In this document: positions 39,243-48,459 of the stretch, one piece after another
Position numbering within the stretch: position 1 is the stretch's first letter
Layout: every line of letters starts with the position of its first letter
Assembly: GCF_900537075.1 (NCBI RefSeq)
Contig: NZ_UNRA01000002.1
Coordinates: forward strand, 824,724-888,723
Length of the DNA: 64,000 bases
Origin: Tropicibacter sp. Alg240-R139
GTDB taxonomy: Bacteria > Pseudomonadota > Alphaproteobacteria > Rhodobacterales > Rhodobacteraceae
Direction: 5' to 3'
Notes under the pieces: model-generated
Database searches by the model: none
What the model was told of the DNA's origin: nothing
The model's input: only the letters and a program-made list of their open reading frames with translations
Position numbers and translations under genes: made by a program

Positions 39243-39934
39243 TCTGACCGCTTTGAGGGGTGGATGTTGCTGTCCGCCCCCAATCCGTACCGCAGGCAGA
39301 GCGCCAGGACGCCAAGGCTGAGCGCGATCCAGAGCGCACCCCACATCATCGTGGCCCCGCCGAATTCTTCGGCCAGCATCCGCGCATCAGATCGCAGATA
39401 CGAGCGTTGGATTGTGTCGCTGAAGATGTCGTAGGGGACGTAGATCACGCTCGCCAGGCCGATCATGCGCAGGATCAGGTCGCTGTAAGTGCGAGGCAGA
39501 AAGCGTGCAACGGCAAGCATGGCCAGGCCGGTTACCAAGCCAAACACCACCGCAAAAACCTCGCGGCTGTAGAGCAATGTTGTCAGCACGATAATGCCGC
39601 CCATCACACCCAGGATTGCCCGGTCCGCATGGGTGCGGACGGCGGCGACAAACAGCATGGCTCCGATGATCAGCGAGCCCAGGTAACCCGCGCTGAGGCT
39701 CAGGAACCGGTTGCCGCCGCGGGATATGACCAGCCCACCTTCGTTGGCGTTGACCGTCAGGCTTTCGACGGACCCGCCGGTGGCCAGGATGGCAATGGCA
39801 TGGGACAGCTCGTGCAGGTAAACGATCAGGATCTTCAGGGGCGCAACCACAGGCGTCTGCCACAGGGCAAACAACAGCACCGTCAAGGCGATCAACTGCC
39901 AATGGCCGCGCAGATGGGCCATCAGGCTGTTCAC
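39230..39934 (-). CDS. M50-type membrane metalloprotease
   Basis: 234 aa, about six hydrophobic segments, with the zinc motif HELSH in IVYLHELSHAIAIL at about residue 41 (M50B-like). GTG start overlaps the stop of the upstream UbiH-like gene (GTGA). Inner-membrane protease; substrate unknown. No PDZ domain, so unlike RseP. Confidence 0.75.
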   Translation of the reverse strand: MNSLMAHLRGHWQLIALTVLLFALWQTPVVAPLKILIVYLHELSHAIAILATGGSVESLTVNANEGGLVISRGGNRFLSLSAGYLGSLIIGAMLFVAAVRTHADRAILGVMGGIIVLTTLLYSREVFAVVFGLVTGLAMLAVARFLPRTYSDLILRMIGLASVIYVPYDIFSDTIQRSYLRSDARMLAEEFGGATMMWGALWIALSLGVLALCLRYGLGADSNIHPSKRSDYKT

Positions 39935-41127
39935 CGGACGCCTAGACCCATCTGCATCAGGGTCTTACGTACCGGAGCCAGCGAATAAAGCGCATTCAGC
40001 CCGGCAGCGCGCACGTCACGCAGCGCGCGGGTTTCCACCATTGACGCGCGGTTGAGCAGGTCGATGCCTTTGACGCGCAAGGCAATCTCGCTGTGGCGGG
40101 CCTTGTGATAGGCCGCTAGCATCTGCGCATCGCCCAACCCTTCGGAGCGGGCCTGGGCGAGCTCTAGCAGCGTAGCCAGATCACCCAACGACATGTTGAG
40201 CCCCTGCGCGCCGATGGGGGGCACCACATGGGCGGCTTCGGCCATCAGCGCCACACGCTCGCCGTTCAACCGTTCGGCGGATTGGCTGATGATGGGCCAG
40301 ATGGTGCGGCGCGAGGCAAGTTTGAGCGGACCGAAGAGGCCACAGGAACGCTCGGTCATTGCGGCCTCGAACGCCTCAGGCTCCATCGCCAACAGCTCTT
40401 GGGCCTTGGCACCGCGTTCCATCCAGACGATGGCGGAGGAGGGCGAGCCTTGCCAATCGGGCAGGGGGACCAGCGTGAAGGGACCACCCGAACGGTGGAT
40501 TTCGGTCGAGACGTTCTGGTGTGAAATCGGATGGGTCACAGCAAAAGCCAGGGCCTTTTGGCCGTAACGGGTTGTGTTGACGCCAATCCCTGCAGCCTCG
40601 CGCATGGGCGAGTTGCGGCCATCAGCGGCCAGCACCATCTTGCAGCGCACGCGGGTGCCGTCGGTCAGCGTCACGCGGGCCTCGCCGGTGCGGGTGAACA
40701 AACCGGATGTGCCCGTACCGGGGCGGAAATTCACGTTGGGCAGTTCGGCCAGACGGGCCACCATCTCGCGCCGCAAAAGCCAGTTGGGCAGGTTCCAGCC
40801 AAAGGGCTTGTCCGAAATGTCGGCGGCGTTGAAATCGCGCACGATGCGTGGTTCGGGGATGTCCCCGCCAGCGTCGACAATGCGCATGATCTGCAAGGGC
40901 GCGGCATGATCTGCGAGACGTGCCCACAATCCGCAACTGTCCAGGAGGGCCTGCGCCGGTTGCAGGAATGCGGTTGTGCGCATGTCCGAGCCGTCGACGT
41001 CACGCTCGGTGATAGGCGCGGTCGGATCAACGCAGATGACATTGAATCCAGCTTGCCCAAAAGCCGCTGCTGCGGTCAGCCCGGCAATGCCGCCGCCGGA
41101 AATAAGGATGTCGCAGGTATCAGTCAT
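39931..41127 (-). CDS. UbiH/UbiF/Coq6-family FAD monooxygenase
   Basis: 398 aa. N-terminal FAD motif DILISGGGIAGLTAAAAFGQAGF, central DG motif (MVLAADGRNSPMREAAGI), C-terminal GD motif (RVALMAEAAHVVPPIGAQGLNMSLGD). Ring hydroxylase of ubiquinone synthesis; which carbon it hydroxylates cannot be assigned. Membrane-associated, aerobic. Confidence 0.88.
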   Translation of the reverse strand: MTDTCDILISGGGIAGLTAAAAFGQAGFNVICVDPTAPITERDVDGSDMRTTAFLQPAQALLDSCGLWARLADHAAPLQIMRIVDAGGDIPEPRIVRDFNAADISDKPFGWNLPNWLLRREMVARLAELPNVNFRPGTGTSGLFTRTGEARVTLTDGTRVRCKMVLAADGRNSPMREAAGIGVNTTRYGQKALAFAVTHPISHQNVSTEIHRSGGPFTLVPLPDWQGSPSSAIVWMERGAKAQELLAMEPEAFEAAMTERSCGLFGPLKLASRRTIWPIISQSAERLNGERVALMAEAAHVVPPIGAQGLNMSLGDLATLLELAQARSEGLGDAQMLAAYHKARHSEIALRVKGIDLLNRASMVETRALRDVRAAGLNALYSLAPVRKTLMQMGLGVR

Positions 41128-41199
41128 GGCGCGCCTCTTGTTCTTGGGTGCAACTTAGTCCGGGCCATGGGCTAAGGCCAAGCGACATCCTGTCCTGAG

Positions 41200-41448
41200 T
41201 CACCCCCGCGAGATCACGATGAGCACCAGAAACATCATCGGGACCAGCGCCAAGGCTGGCAGGTATAGACCCGGCAGGCCAAAGAGCATGATCGAATAAC
41301 CCCAACCGCAGACGAAGGCAATGGCAGCATAGAGCAGGTTTTCGTCGTCTCCATAAGCCACTTCGCGTGCCATTCGGCCAAAGATCGGCACGGAAAACAC
41401 TGCGCGTTGCCAGAATGGTGGGCGGGTTGGGACGTCGATTGCGGTCAA
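41200..41448 (-). CDS. Small membrane protein, unknown function
   Basis: 82 aa with two hydrophobic segments (LLYAAIAFVCGWGYSIMLFG and LPALALVPMMFLVLIVIS) preceded by an amphipathic N-terminus (FGRMAREVAYGDDENL). The start is TTG at 41448 with AGGAG 8 nt upstream; no in-frame ATG is nearby. Cysteine and charge pattern give no function. Confidence 0.6.
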   Translation of the reverse strand: MTAIDVPTRPPFWQRAVFSVPIFGRMAREVAYGDDENLLYAAIAFVCGWGYSIMLFGLPGLYLPALALVPMMFLVLIVISRG

Positions 41449-41537
41449 GGTAAACGCTCCTGTCAGATGTGTGCCTAACCGGCATATATGGCGTCATTCA
41501 TGCATCTTTGAGGTGCGTTTTCGTCGCAGACAATCCG

Positions 41538-42182
41538 CTAGCTTAGTAGGTCTAGAAACGCTTTTAAATCAGCTGTTTGGTGATGGATGTGTTCGCCATC
41601 GTGCCGCTCGGGAGCGACCAGGATCGTGCGCATGCCCATAGCGTGCGGAGCAGCAAGGTTCCTCGGATCATCCTCGAACATTGCAGCCCGAGTTGGAATG
41701 ATACCGTCACGGTCAAACACTTGCTCGAACGCCGCCTGTTCTGGTTTGGGTTTAAAGTTCGCGTGCTCGACGCCATAGATTGCATCAAACACCCCACTCA
41801 GGCCGCGCGCTGCCAATACACGCTCGGCGTAAGGCGCCGAGCCATTGGTATAGACGATGCGGCGACCGGGCAGGGTGCGGATACGCTCGGCCAGACCGGG
41901 GGTCGGGGTCATGTGGGTCATGTCCACATCGTGAACGGCGATCAGATAAGGGTCAGGGTCGATGTCATGTTCCCGCATCAAGCCGGCCAGGGTGGTGCCA
42001 TGTTGGCGCCAATAGAGCGAGCGCAGCCTGTCCGCTTCGGTCCGGGTCACAGCAAGCTCGGCCATGACGTATTCAGTCATCTTTATTTCGATTTGGTCGA
42101 ACAATCCCATTTGTGGTGGGTATAAGGTGTTGTCCAGGTCGAACACCCATTGGGAAACTTCTGTGAACGCGTCTTTGACCAT
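41538..42182 (-). CDS. HAD-family pyrimidine 5'-nucleotidase-like hydrolase
   Basis: 214 aa. Motif I WVFDLDNTLYPP (nucleophile Asp), motif II VYTNGSAP, motif III/IV region ANFKPKPEQAAF and MFEDDPRNL. Resembles the SDT1/PHM8 group that dephosphorylates pyrimidine nucleotides. Cytoplasmic. Divergent from the GntR regulator gene. Confidence 0.85.
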   Translation of the reverse strand: MVKDAFTEVSQWVFDLDNTLYPPQMGLFDQIEIKMTEYVMAELAVTRTEADRLRSLYWRQHGTTLAGLMREHDIDPDPYLIAVHDVDMTHMTPTPGLAERIRTLPGRRIVYTNGSAPYAERVLAARGLSGVFDAIYGVEHANFKPKPEQAAFEQVFDRDGIIPTRAAMFEDDPRNLAAPHAMGMRTILVAPERHDGEHIHHQTADLKAFLDLLS

Positions 42183-42287
42183 GACCCGCTATCTAGGCTA
42201 GGTGAGACGGGCAATCAACGCCTAGACTTGATTGCTGTGGGGGCAGGGGGATAGACAGATCCGATACAAGGGAGGCCAAGTGGTCAC

Positions 42288-42938
42288 ATGAGCCCAAGCA
42301 GGCAATCGCAAAAAGACGCTTATCACCTTATTTTGGAGGCGATTGACGTCGGGGTTTACAAACCCGGTGACAGGTTGGTCGAAAGCGATCTGGCCGAACG
42401 TTTTGGCGTGTCGCGCACCCCGATCCGCGAGGCTTTGCAGCGGCTTGAGACGCAATCGCTGCTGGAGCGCGACGGGCGTTCACTGATCGTGGCGTCTCTG
42501 GATCATAATCAGATGTCCGAGCTCTATCAGGTGCGACGCGAGCTTGAGGGGTTGGCGGCACGGCTGGCTGCGCGCCATGCAACCAAGGAAGAGATTCAGG
42601 TGCTGCGCGACATGGTGATTGCGGATGACGCTTTGGTCGATGATCCACAGGCGCTAAGCCGGGCGAACCGGCGATTTCACGTGCAGATACATCTGGCCTC
42701 GCACAACCGGTATCTGGTTCAACAGCTGGACCTAGTGCACAGGACCATGGCGTTGATGGCGACCACGTCGCTGGCGGTACAGGGGCGCGGGGAGATTGCG
42801 CAGAGCGAGCATAAGGGCATCGTGGACGCGATTGAGGCGCGAGACGAAGATGCAGCCGAGGCGGCGCTCAAGGACCACATCTCGATCGCTTTCATGACCC
42901 GGCTCAAGCAAGACGCGGACATACGCGAGCGGAGTTAA
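42288..42938 (+). CDS. GntR-family regulator (FCD/FadR subfamily)
   Basis: 216 aa. N-terminal winged HTH (YKPGDRLVESDLAERFGVSRTPIREALQRLETQSLL) and an all-helical FCD ligand-binding domain with metal-type His residues (RFHVQIHLASHNRY, SEHKGIVDAIEARD). Target unknown. It overlaps by 4 bp the convergent glycosyltransferase gene. Confidence 0.88.
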   Translation: MSPSRQSQKDAYHLILEAIDVGVYKPGDRLVESDLAERFGVSRTPIREALQRLETQSLLERDGRSLIVASLDHNQMSELYQVRRELEGLAARLAARHATKEEIQVLRDMVIADDALVDDPQALSRANRRFHVQIHLASHNRYLVQQLDLVHRTMALMATTSLAVQGRGEIAQSEHKGIVDAIEARDEDAAEAALKDHISIAFMTRLKQDADIRERS

Positions 42939-44818
42939 GGCCCGAGCTCCTCGTCGGCTTGGCCATGCTGCGTTTTGTCCCAAAAGAACGGTGCCACTGC
43001 GAGTTCGTAAAGTGCTTTGTAGGCGGCGACGACGCCCAGAGGAAAATACAGGATCATTATAGGTACCCAAGGCATCAAGAACCGTCGCTCCCGGCGTGAC
43101 ACCGAGGTAAGGCCGATGGCCAGCGCCAACAGTTCCGTGGCTACGAACAGACCAACGCTCAGGTGAATGACCCAAGGGGGCAGCACCGATTGAATCGGGT
43201 GGTTGAACCCGAGCAGGATCAGCCAGAAGGACCAGAGGACAGGAGCCAATAAGAACTGCCCGAAGGTGCCCAGAAAAAACGCCTGTAATCCCAGGAACCG
43301 CCGCGCGCCAAGGTCGCGCCACAACTGACGGGGGGACCGCATATGCACCAGATAAGTGACCATGAACCCTTTGAGCCAGCGTGAACGCTGCTTGACCCAT
43401 GGCCAGGCGCGAAAGTTGGCTTCTTCATAGGTCACGGTGTCGATCAGTTCGGTTTGGTATCCGGCCCGGCATAGGCGCACGCCCAGATCGGCATCTTCTG
43501 TCACGTTATGGGCGTCCCAACCGCCGAGCTTTTCCAGAGCGTCGCGTTTGAAAAACAACGTTGTGCCCCCCAGCGGAACGACCAACCCCATGCGCGCAAT
43601 GCCGGGTAGAATGATGCGGAACCAGCTGGAGTATTCGATGGTGAAGCAGCGCGCGCGCCAGCTGCTGCGCGGATTGTAGTAATCCAGGATCCCCTGCAGG
43701 CAGACCACGTCATCTGACGTCAGCGCAAAGCGGCTGACCACATGTTCGATCTGATCCGCCATTGGGGCATCTTCGGCGTCCCAGACGCCGATGATGTCGC
43801 CACGACAGAAATCCAACGCATAATTCATCGCGCGTGGTTTTGTTGTCAGCCCGGCGTGGGCTGGTACCTCGATCACACGGATCCAGGCTGGCAGGTCGGT
43901 GTCCGCAACAGTCTGGCGGGTGACGTCGTCTTCTTCCTCGAGTACAAGAACCACGTCCAACAGAGCCTTTGGATAGGTCAGGCGGCTGAGCCTTTGGATG
44001 AGGGCTGACGCGATTTCACGCTCCTTATAAAGGGGCACCAGAACCGAAACCTTGGGGTATTTGAACCCACCTGTCCCCGGTTGTGATCTGGGCCGGGGGG
44101 CGGTGAGGTGGGAATGGTCCAGCAGATGGGTGACAAAAGCCAACGCCTTGAGCGTGGCAAACATGGCCAGCGTCAAAACAGCGGTCAGAAACAAGGTAGT
44201 CAGAGCCCATGTTGGGGCAGCGATAGCCAGCGCTGAAACACAGAAGGTCGCTAAAATTGCAGGCAATCGTTTGGTGATGCGCCAGTTGCGGCAGCTATAA
44301 AACGGTTTGACCCGCGTCTCGGCTGCAACGGCGAGAGTGCGTGAAAATTGCTTGGCCAATGCCGCGTCGATCTGTTCGTGGCTCGCCAGGGCAGGCAGGA
44401 TCATCACACCGGTACCAACAAAGGCATCCCGAATGGTGTCGAATTGATCAGGGCGTGATGTGGCAATCATGACCATCGGGCCAAGCTGCATCCAGGGGAT
44501 GGCATTGTGGCTTAGCCAGAACTGACTGGTTTGAAGTTCGCACAGATCGGGTTCCGGTGGGCTTTCGATCAAATCTGCAACTTGCACCCCGCTTTGCAGG
44601 GCCAAGGCGGCCAAGATGTCCTGCGGTTTAGCCCAGCCTTCGGCCACCAGGATCTCGCCAATGGGCGCGTTGAGTTGGAGCTGCATCTGCAACGCGTGAA
44701 CCAGTTGGTTCTGCGTGATCACCCCGTTGCGCACAAGATAACGGCCAAGCGGCAGATTGGGTTGCAGCTCGTGCGCCGCCGGCGCGGCGGCGGATAGTCG
44801 TATCAGTTGCTCGCTCAT
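42935..44818 (-). CDS. GT2 glycosyltransferase with MshEN-like N-terminal domain
   Basis: 627 aa. Residues about 20-150 are a GspE_N/MshEN-like domain (LGRYLVRNGVITQNQLVHALQ..LAALALQSGV) of the kind that binds c-di-GMP in some proteins. Then two membrane segments, a family-2 transferase domain (VSVLVPLYKEREIASALI, IGVWDAEDAP, TEDADLGVRLCRAGY, QRSRWLKGF) and C-terminal membrane segments. Processive inner-membrane polysaccharide synthase, product unknown. A CtrA box lies 48-62 bp upstream of the start. Confidence 0.85.
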   Translation of the reverse strand: MSEQLIRLSAAAPAAHELQPNLPLGRYLVRNGVITQNQLVHALQMQLQLNAPIGEILVAEGWAKPQDILAALALQSGVQVADLIESPPEPDLCELQTSQFWLSHNAIPWMQLGPMVMIATSRPDQFDTIRDAFVGTGVMILPALASHEQIDAALAKQFSRTLAVAAETRVKPFYSCRNWRITKRLPAILATFCVSALAIAAPTWALTTLFLTAVLTLAMFATLKALAFVTHLLDHSHLTAPRPRSQPGTGGFKYPKVSVLVPLYKEREIASALIQRLSRLTYPKALLDVVLVLEEEDDVTRQTVADTDLPAWIRVIEVPAHAGLTTKPRAMNYALDFCRGDIIGVWDAEDAPMADQIEHVVSRFALTSDDVVCLQGILDYYNPRSSWRARCFTIEYSSWFRIILPGIARMGLVVPLGGTTLFFKRDALEKLGGWDAHNVTEDADLGVRLCRAGYQTELIDTVTYEEANFRAWPWVKQRSRWLKGFMVTYLVHMRSPRQLWRDLGARRFLGLQAFFLGTFGQFLLAPVLWSFWLILLGFNHPIQSVLPPWVIHLSVGLFVATELLALAIGLTSVSRRERRFLMPWVPIMILYFPLGVVAAYKALYELAVAPFFWDKTQHGQADEELGP

Positions 44819-44865
44819 GCAGCCCGCCCGATGTCCAGCATCGGGTCAGGTTTGCAATCATAAGG

Positions 44866-44880
44866 TTAACGGAAGGTTAA
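44866..44880. promoter_or_regulatory. CtrA-type box upstream of the GT2/MshEN gene
   Basis: TTAA-CGGAAGG-TTAA (minus strand TTAA-CCTTCCG-TTAAC), an exact TTAA-N7-TTAA full site 48 bp upstream of the gene at 42935-44818. Confidence 0.65.
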
Positions 44881-44890
44881 TCTGTTCAAC

Positions 44891-46057
44891 TTAAACGCTG
44901 GCTTTTTGTTCGTCCATCGCCGCCGAGAACCGTTCGAACAGGTAGAAGCTGTCCTGAGGTCCGGGCGAAGCCTCGGGGTGGTATTGCACCGAATAGACCG
45001 GGCGATCCGCCATGCGAATACCGCAGTTCGATCCATCAAACAGCGACTTGTGCGTTTCCACAATGCCGGTAGGCAGGCTTTGCGCGTCAACAGCAAAGCC
45101 GTGGTTCATCGAGGTGATCTCGACCTTGCCGGTGTCCAAATCCTTTACGGGATGGTTGGCGCCGTGGTGACCGTGGTTCATCTTGACGGTCTGACCGCCA
45201 AGCGCCAGCGCCAACATCTGATGGCCTAGGCAAATGCCAAATACAGGCAACTCGGTGGTGTCCAGAATTTCCTTGATCATCGGTACCGCGTATGCGCCGG
45301 TGGCCGCCGGGTCGCCGGGGCCGTTTGACAGGAACACGCCATCCGGGTTGTGGGCCAGCACCTCGGCAGCAGTGGCGGTGGCAGGCAGAACAGTCACGTC
45401 GCAGCCGGCGCTTGCCAGGCAGCGCAAAATGTTGCGCTTGGCACCGTAATCGAGCGCCACCACCTTGTGACGCGGCGAGTCTTGTTTGGGGTAGCCGTCG
45501 GGCCAGGCCCACCGCATTTCATCCCAGCGATAGCTTTGGGCGCAAGTGACCTCTTTGGCCAGGTCCATGCCTTCCAGACCCGCAAAACCACGAGCGGCAG
45601 CCACCAGAGCCTCGATGTCAAATTTCCCCTCAGGGTCGTGTGCCAGGGCGACGTGCGGCGCGCCCTGTTGACGGATGGCGCGAGTCAGGCGGCGGGTGTC
45701 AATGCCGCCGATAGCGATCCGGTTCCGCCGCTCTAGCCAGGTCTTGAGCTCTTCGCTTGCACGCCAGTTCGAAGCCAGCGTCGGGTCCCATTTCACCACC
45801 ATGCCGGCAGCGACCGGATCGCCGGTTTCGTCATCTTCGGGTGTGACGCCGACGTTGCCGATGTGAGGGAAGGTAAAGGTCACGATCTGCCCGGCATAAG
45901 ACGGATCGGTCATGATTTCCTGATACCCGGTCATCGCGGTGTTGAAACACAGCTCGGCAGTGGTTTGGCCAACGGCACCGAACCCGATCCCATAGAAAAT
46001 GGTTCCATCAGCCAAAGCCAGACATGCGGTGGGCTTGGACGGGGCGGACTGGGTCAT
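44891..46057 (-). CDS. carA: Carbamoyl-phosphate synthase small subunit
   Basis: 388 aa from ATG at 46057 (MTQSAPSKPTACLALADGTI); the upstream in-frame ATG at 46090 is ignored. CPSase N-terminal domain (FNTAMTGYQEIMTDPSYAGQIV) and class I glutaminase with nucleophile Cys in FGICLGHQML and His/Glu in VQYHPEASPGP. Supplies ammonia from glutamine for carbamoyl phosphate (arginine and pyrimidine synthesis); carB is not in this window. Confidence 0.97.
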   Translation of the reverse strand: MTQSAPSKPTACLALADGTIFYGIGFGAVGQTTAELCFNTAMTGYQEIMTDPSYAGQIVTFTFPHIGNVGVTPEDDETGDPVAAGMVVKWDPTLASNWRASEELKTWLERRNRIAIGGIDTRRLTRAIRQQGAPHVALAHDPEGKFDIEALVAAARGFAGLEGMDLAKEVTCAQSYRWDEMRWAWPDGYPKQDSPRHKVVALDYGAKRNILRCLASAGCDVTVLPATATAAEVLAHNPDGVFLSNGPGDPAATGAYAVPMIKEILDTTELPVFGICLGHQMLALALGGQTVKMNHGHHGANHPVKDLDTGKVEITSMNHGFAVDAQSLPTGIVETHKSLFDGSNCGIRMADRPVYSVQYHPEASPGPQDSFYLFERFSAAMDEQKASV

Positions 46058-46251
46058 GGCGCGACTCTCCTGCAGGGTAAACCGGCGCATACCTAAGAGG
46101 GATACGCCCCTGGGTCAAGGGCGGGTCAAGAGTGATCAATTTTTAGGCTATCGTTATTTTTCAATACCTTAGGCGGTTCTTCCGCTGTTGTGCCACGGTT
46201 TTTCTTTCGGTATGGTCGGGGACTTGTGTTTCCATGGGGATGGACCGAAAA

Positions 46252-46737
46252 ATGGATCTGCGATCTCGCGTGAATACGGCTCTGAAACAGGCGATGAAGG
46301 ACAAGGCAACTCAAAGGTTGTCTACCCTGCGCCTGATCAATGCTGCGATCAAGGACAAGGATATTGCTGCGCGCACAGTCGGCGGCGAAGAGGCCAGCTG
46401 TATCGGTGACGCCGAAGTCCTTGCCATTCTTGGGAAAATGACCAAACAGCGCCAGGAAAGCGCGCGGGCCTATGAAGAGGGCGGGCGCCTGGACCTGGCC
46501 GAGCGGGAACAGCAGGAGGTCGAGATCATTTCGGAATTCCTGCCCAAGGCGCTCAATGATGGCGAAGTGACCAAAGCCATTTCCGAGGCCATCACGGCGA
46601 CTGGCGCGGCGTCGATCCGCGACATGGGCAAGGTCATGGGTGAACTCAAGGGCCGTTATACCGGCCAAATGGATTTCGGCAAAGTCGGCCCGATGGTCAA
46701 GAATCAGCTGTGCACCGCACCCGGCGGTCAGTGTTGA
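46252..46737 (+). CDS. GatB/YqeY domain protein
   Basis: 161 aa from ATG at 46252. All-helical YqeY fold: LRSRVNTALKQAMKDKATQRLSTLRLI, KMTKQRQESARAYEEGGR, EISEFLPK-like region and C-terminal DMGKVMGELKGRYTGQMD. Resembles the tail domain of GatB, perhaps binding tRNA or mistranslation-related complexes; role not established. Divergent from carA. Confidence 0.88.
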   Translation: MDLRSRVNTALKQAMKDKATQRLSTLRLINAAIKDKDIAARTVGGEEASCIGDAEVLAILGKMTKQRQESARAYEEGGRLDLAEREQQEVEIISEFLPKALNDGEVTKAISEAITATGAASIRDMGKVMGELKGRYTGQMDFGKVGPMVKNQLCTAPGGQC

Positions 46738-46740
46738 CGC

Positions 46741-47220
46741 CTAAGGGCGCAGCCTGACCGACAACTCGTCGTACAGAGCGAGACGCTCGTCTTCGGACAA
46801 AAACGCGCCGATTTCAACTTCACGCCCGGATCCCTTCAACGTGACATAGTTCGGAACAGGCCCGCCATCGGGGTGTAACTCGATCTGCGCCCAATACCGA
46901 TTACAATCCCATTCTTGCGGTGCCCCTTTGGGATTGTGTCGAACCAGATGTGCCTGTGTTTCCGACAGCGTCAGCACCTCAAGGATGCGGCGTTGGCGAT
47001 AGTTCAATTCGATCGCCAACCACATACCACCAACAGCCAACAGGACAAAGGGCAACAGGCCCCACAGCAACACAGACCCGAGCACTGCAATCAACGGGAT
47101 TGTGGCAAACCCGAAGATCATTAACACCCAGGCCGCGGCGCCGCGCTGGGGCAGAGAGTTGTGTGGCCACAATCGCAGCTCTTGGGCCTGATCTGTTAGG
47201 TCGGTCCAATCGTAGGGCAT
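46741..47220 (-). CDS. DUF2244 membrane protein
   Basis: 159 aa. Two membrane segments in the middle (AAAWVLMIFGFATIPLIAVL and LLWGLLPFVLLAVGGMWLAIE) then a soluble C-terminal half (RRILEVLTLSETQAHLVRHNPKGAP). Members of this family are often near cytochrome oxidase genes, consistent with ctaD nearby. Function unknown. Confidence 0.75.
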   Translation of the reverse strand: MPYDWTDLTDQAQELRLWPHNSLPQRGAAAWVLMIFGFATIPLIAVLGSVLLWGLLPFVLLAVGGMWLAIELNYRQRRILEVLTLSETQAHLVRHNPKGAPQEWDCNRYWAQIELHPDGGPVPNYVTLKGSGREVEIGAFLSEDERLALYDELSVRLRP

Positions 47221-47327
47221 AAGACGTATCTAGGATTTGAAATCAAAGCGCACAGGGGAAAGTGGTCGGCAAATTTTGGCAGGTGTGCATCTGTCGGTGC
47301 CAGATACCTGCTGGGCTCGCCCCCACG

Positions 47328-48278
47328 TCAATTGCACTGGGCGCTCGCGTGAGACAGGGCATGATCAGCGCCCCGCATGGAAGGAGCTAGATGGTACTCT
47401 AGTAGACCAAATCGTTCCAATCGACGCTTCAGACGGTCCGTCAGAACGGATACCCGGTCGAAATAGTTCGACAGCAGCAGCTCCGAAGGGGCTATTCGAT
47501 CAGGATCTTCGTGATGTTGATGAAGCTGGGGAAGCAACTCGTAGCGGCCTAGGTTCATGCCTTTTTCGGCCAGAACAGTACGGCGTATCGTGCGCTGGAT
47601 CCAATCCAGTTTATCCTCGCAGTGCATATGGGCGAGGCGGGCTGAAGTCATTGTTTGGACATGCAAGTTTGACGTCTTGGGACGTTCGGGAAGGTGGATG
47701 CCGTGGCTCCATCCGTGCAACCCCTGCCGCAGCATTGACTTGCCGCGAAAATGACCGAGTAAACCTCTGCGCAAGAACTTCAGGTCCTCGCCATATAATC
47801 GGTGACGCTGGCGCCTGTTCAGGCCCAAAAGCGCACGGCGGAAAGGGGTTTGCCCATTTTCGTTCTGTTGACCGATGAGGGGCTCGATGGTTTCAAACCA
47901 AACCGCAGGACAGTTTGAGGAGAGATCTGACAGTTGATTATGTAAGGGGCGTTGGGATCCCGGTAACAGCAATTCGTCGGAATCGACATGGGCTTGCCAA
48001 TCCGTCAGGCATTTTTCGTAGGCCAAAGCGCCATTGGCGAGTTGGCGTTTCTCTTGAAACTTCGGACGCCATCCGAGCGCCGAATTCCAATGATCTGCAT
48101 CACAGCGTTTTGCGATGACGCCGGGTTGTCGCGCAAAGTGGTCGAATTCTGGGTCACTCGGGTCATCAAAAAACAGGTGAACATATGATGCACCAGCCGA
48201 TAGGTGATGCTCGACAAACCGTTCAAGCATCGGCCGCGTATCTTTCACCATGGAAAAAACGCTCCAGGACATCGACAT
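47328..48278 (-). CDS. Glycosyltransferase family 2 (PF13704-like)
   Basis: 316 aa. SVFSMVKDTRPMLERFVEHHLSAGA at the N-terminus and the acidic motif HVDSDELLLP at about residue 95 fit Glyco_tranf_2_4-type enzymes, which are soluble and often modify capsule or surface glycans. Directly upstream is a perfect CtrA-type box (48292-48306). Convergent with no neighbour; monocistronic. Confidence 0.75.
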   Translation of the reverse strand: MSMSWSVFSMVKDTRPMLERFVEHHLSAGASYVHLFFDDPSDPEFDHFARQPGVIAKRCDADHWNSALGWRPKFQEKRQLANGALAYEKCLTDWQAHVDSDELLLPGSQRPLHNQLSDLSSNCPAVWFETIEPLIGQQNENGQTPFRRALLGLNRRQRHRLYGEDLKFLRRGLLGHFRGKSMLRQGLHGWSHGIHLPERPKTSNLHVQTMTSARLAHMHCEDKLDWIQRTIRRTVLAEKGMNLGRYELLPQLHQHHEDPDRIAPSELLLSNYFDRVSVLTDRLKRRLERFGLLEYHLAPSMRGADHALSHASAQCN

Positions 48279-48291
48279 GAAAATACCTCAA

Positions 48292-48306
48292 TTAACGTTT
48301 TGTTAA
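48292..48306. promoter_or_regulatory. CtrA-type box upstream of the family-2 glycosyltransferase
   Basis: TTAA-CGTTTTG-TTAA, exact TTAA-N7-TTAA, 13 bp upstream of the ATG at 48278. The closeness to the start is unusual; it would overlap the promoter or 5' end of the transcript. Confidence 0.55.
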
Positions 48307-48410
48307 TAATGAGGTCTCAGCGGAGTGCACTCAAATTCATATTTTGTAATTTCTTTACTGTGTCGTTCGTTTGCATCGGCACTAAGGCGCGGATGGGGAT
48401 GTTTCATAAG

Positions 48411-48437
48411 AAAAAGCCCCGGGCGATGCCGGGGCTT
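48411..48437 (-). terminator. Intrinsic terminator of ctaD
   Basis: AAGCCCCGG (48414-48422) / CCGGGGCTT (48429-48437), 6-nt loop; on the minus strand it runs into a T run. It follows the ctaD stop by 22 bp. Confidence 0.9.
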
Positions 48438-48459
48438 CGTCGTTGTCTGTCTGGTGGGA

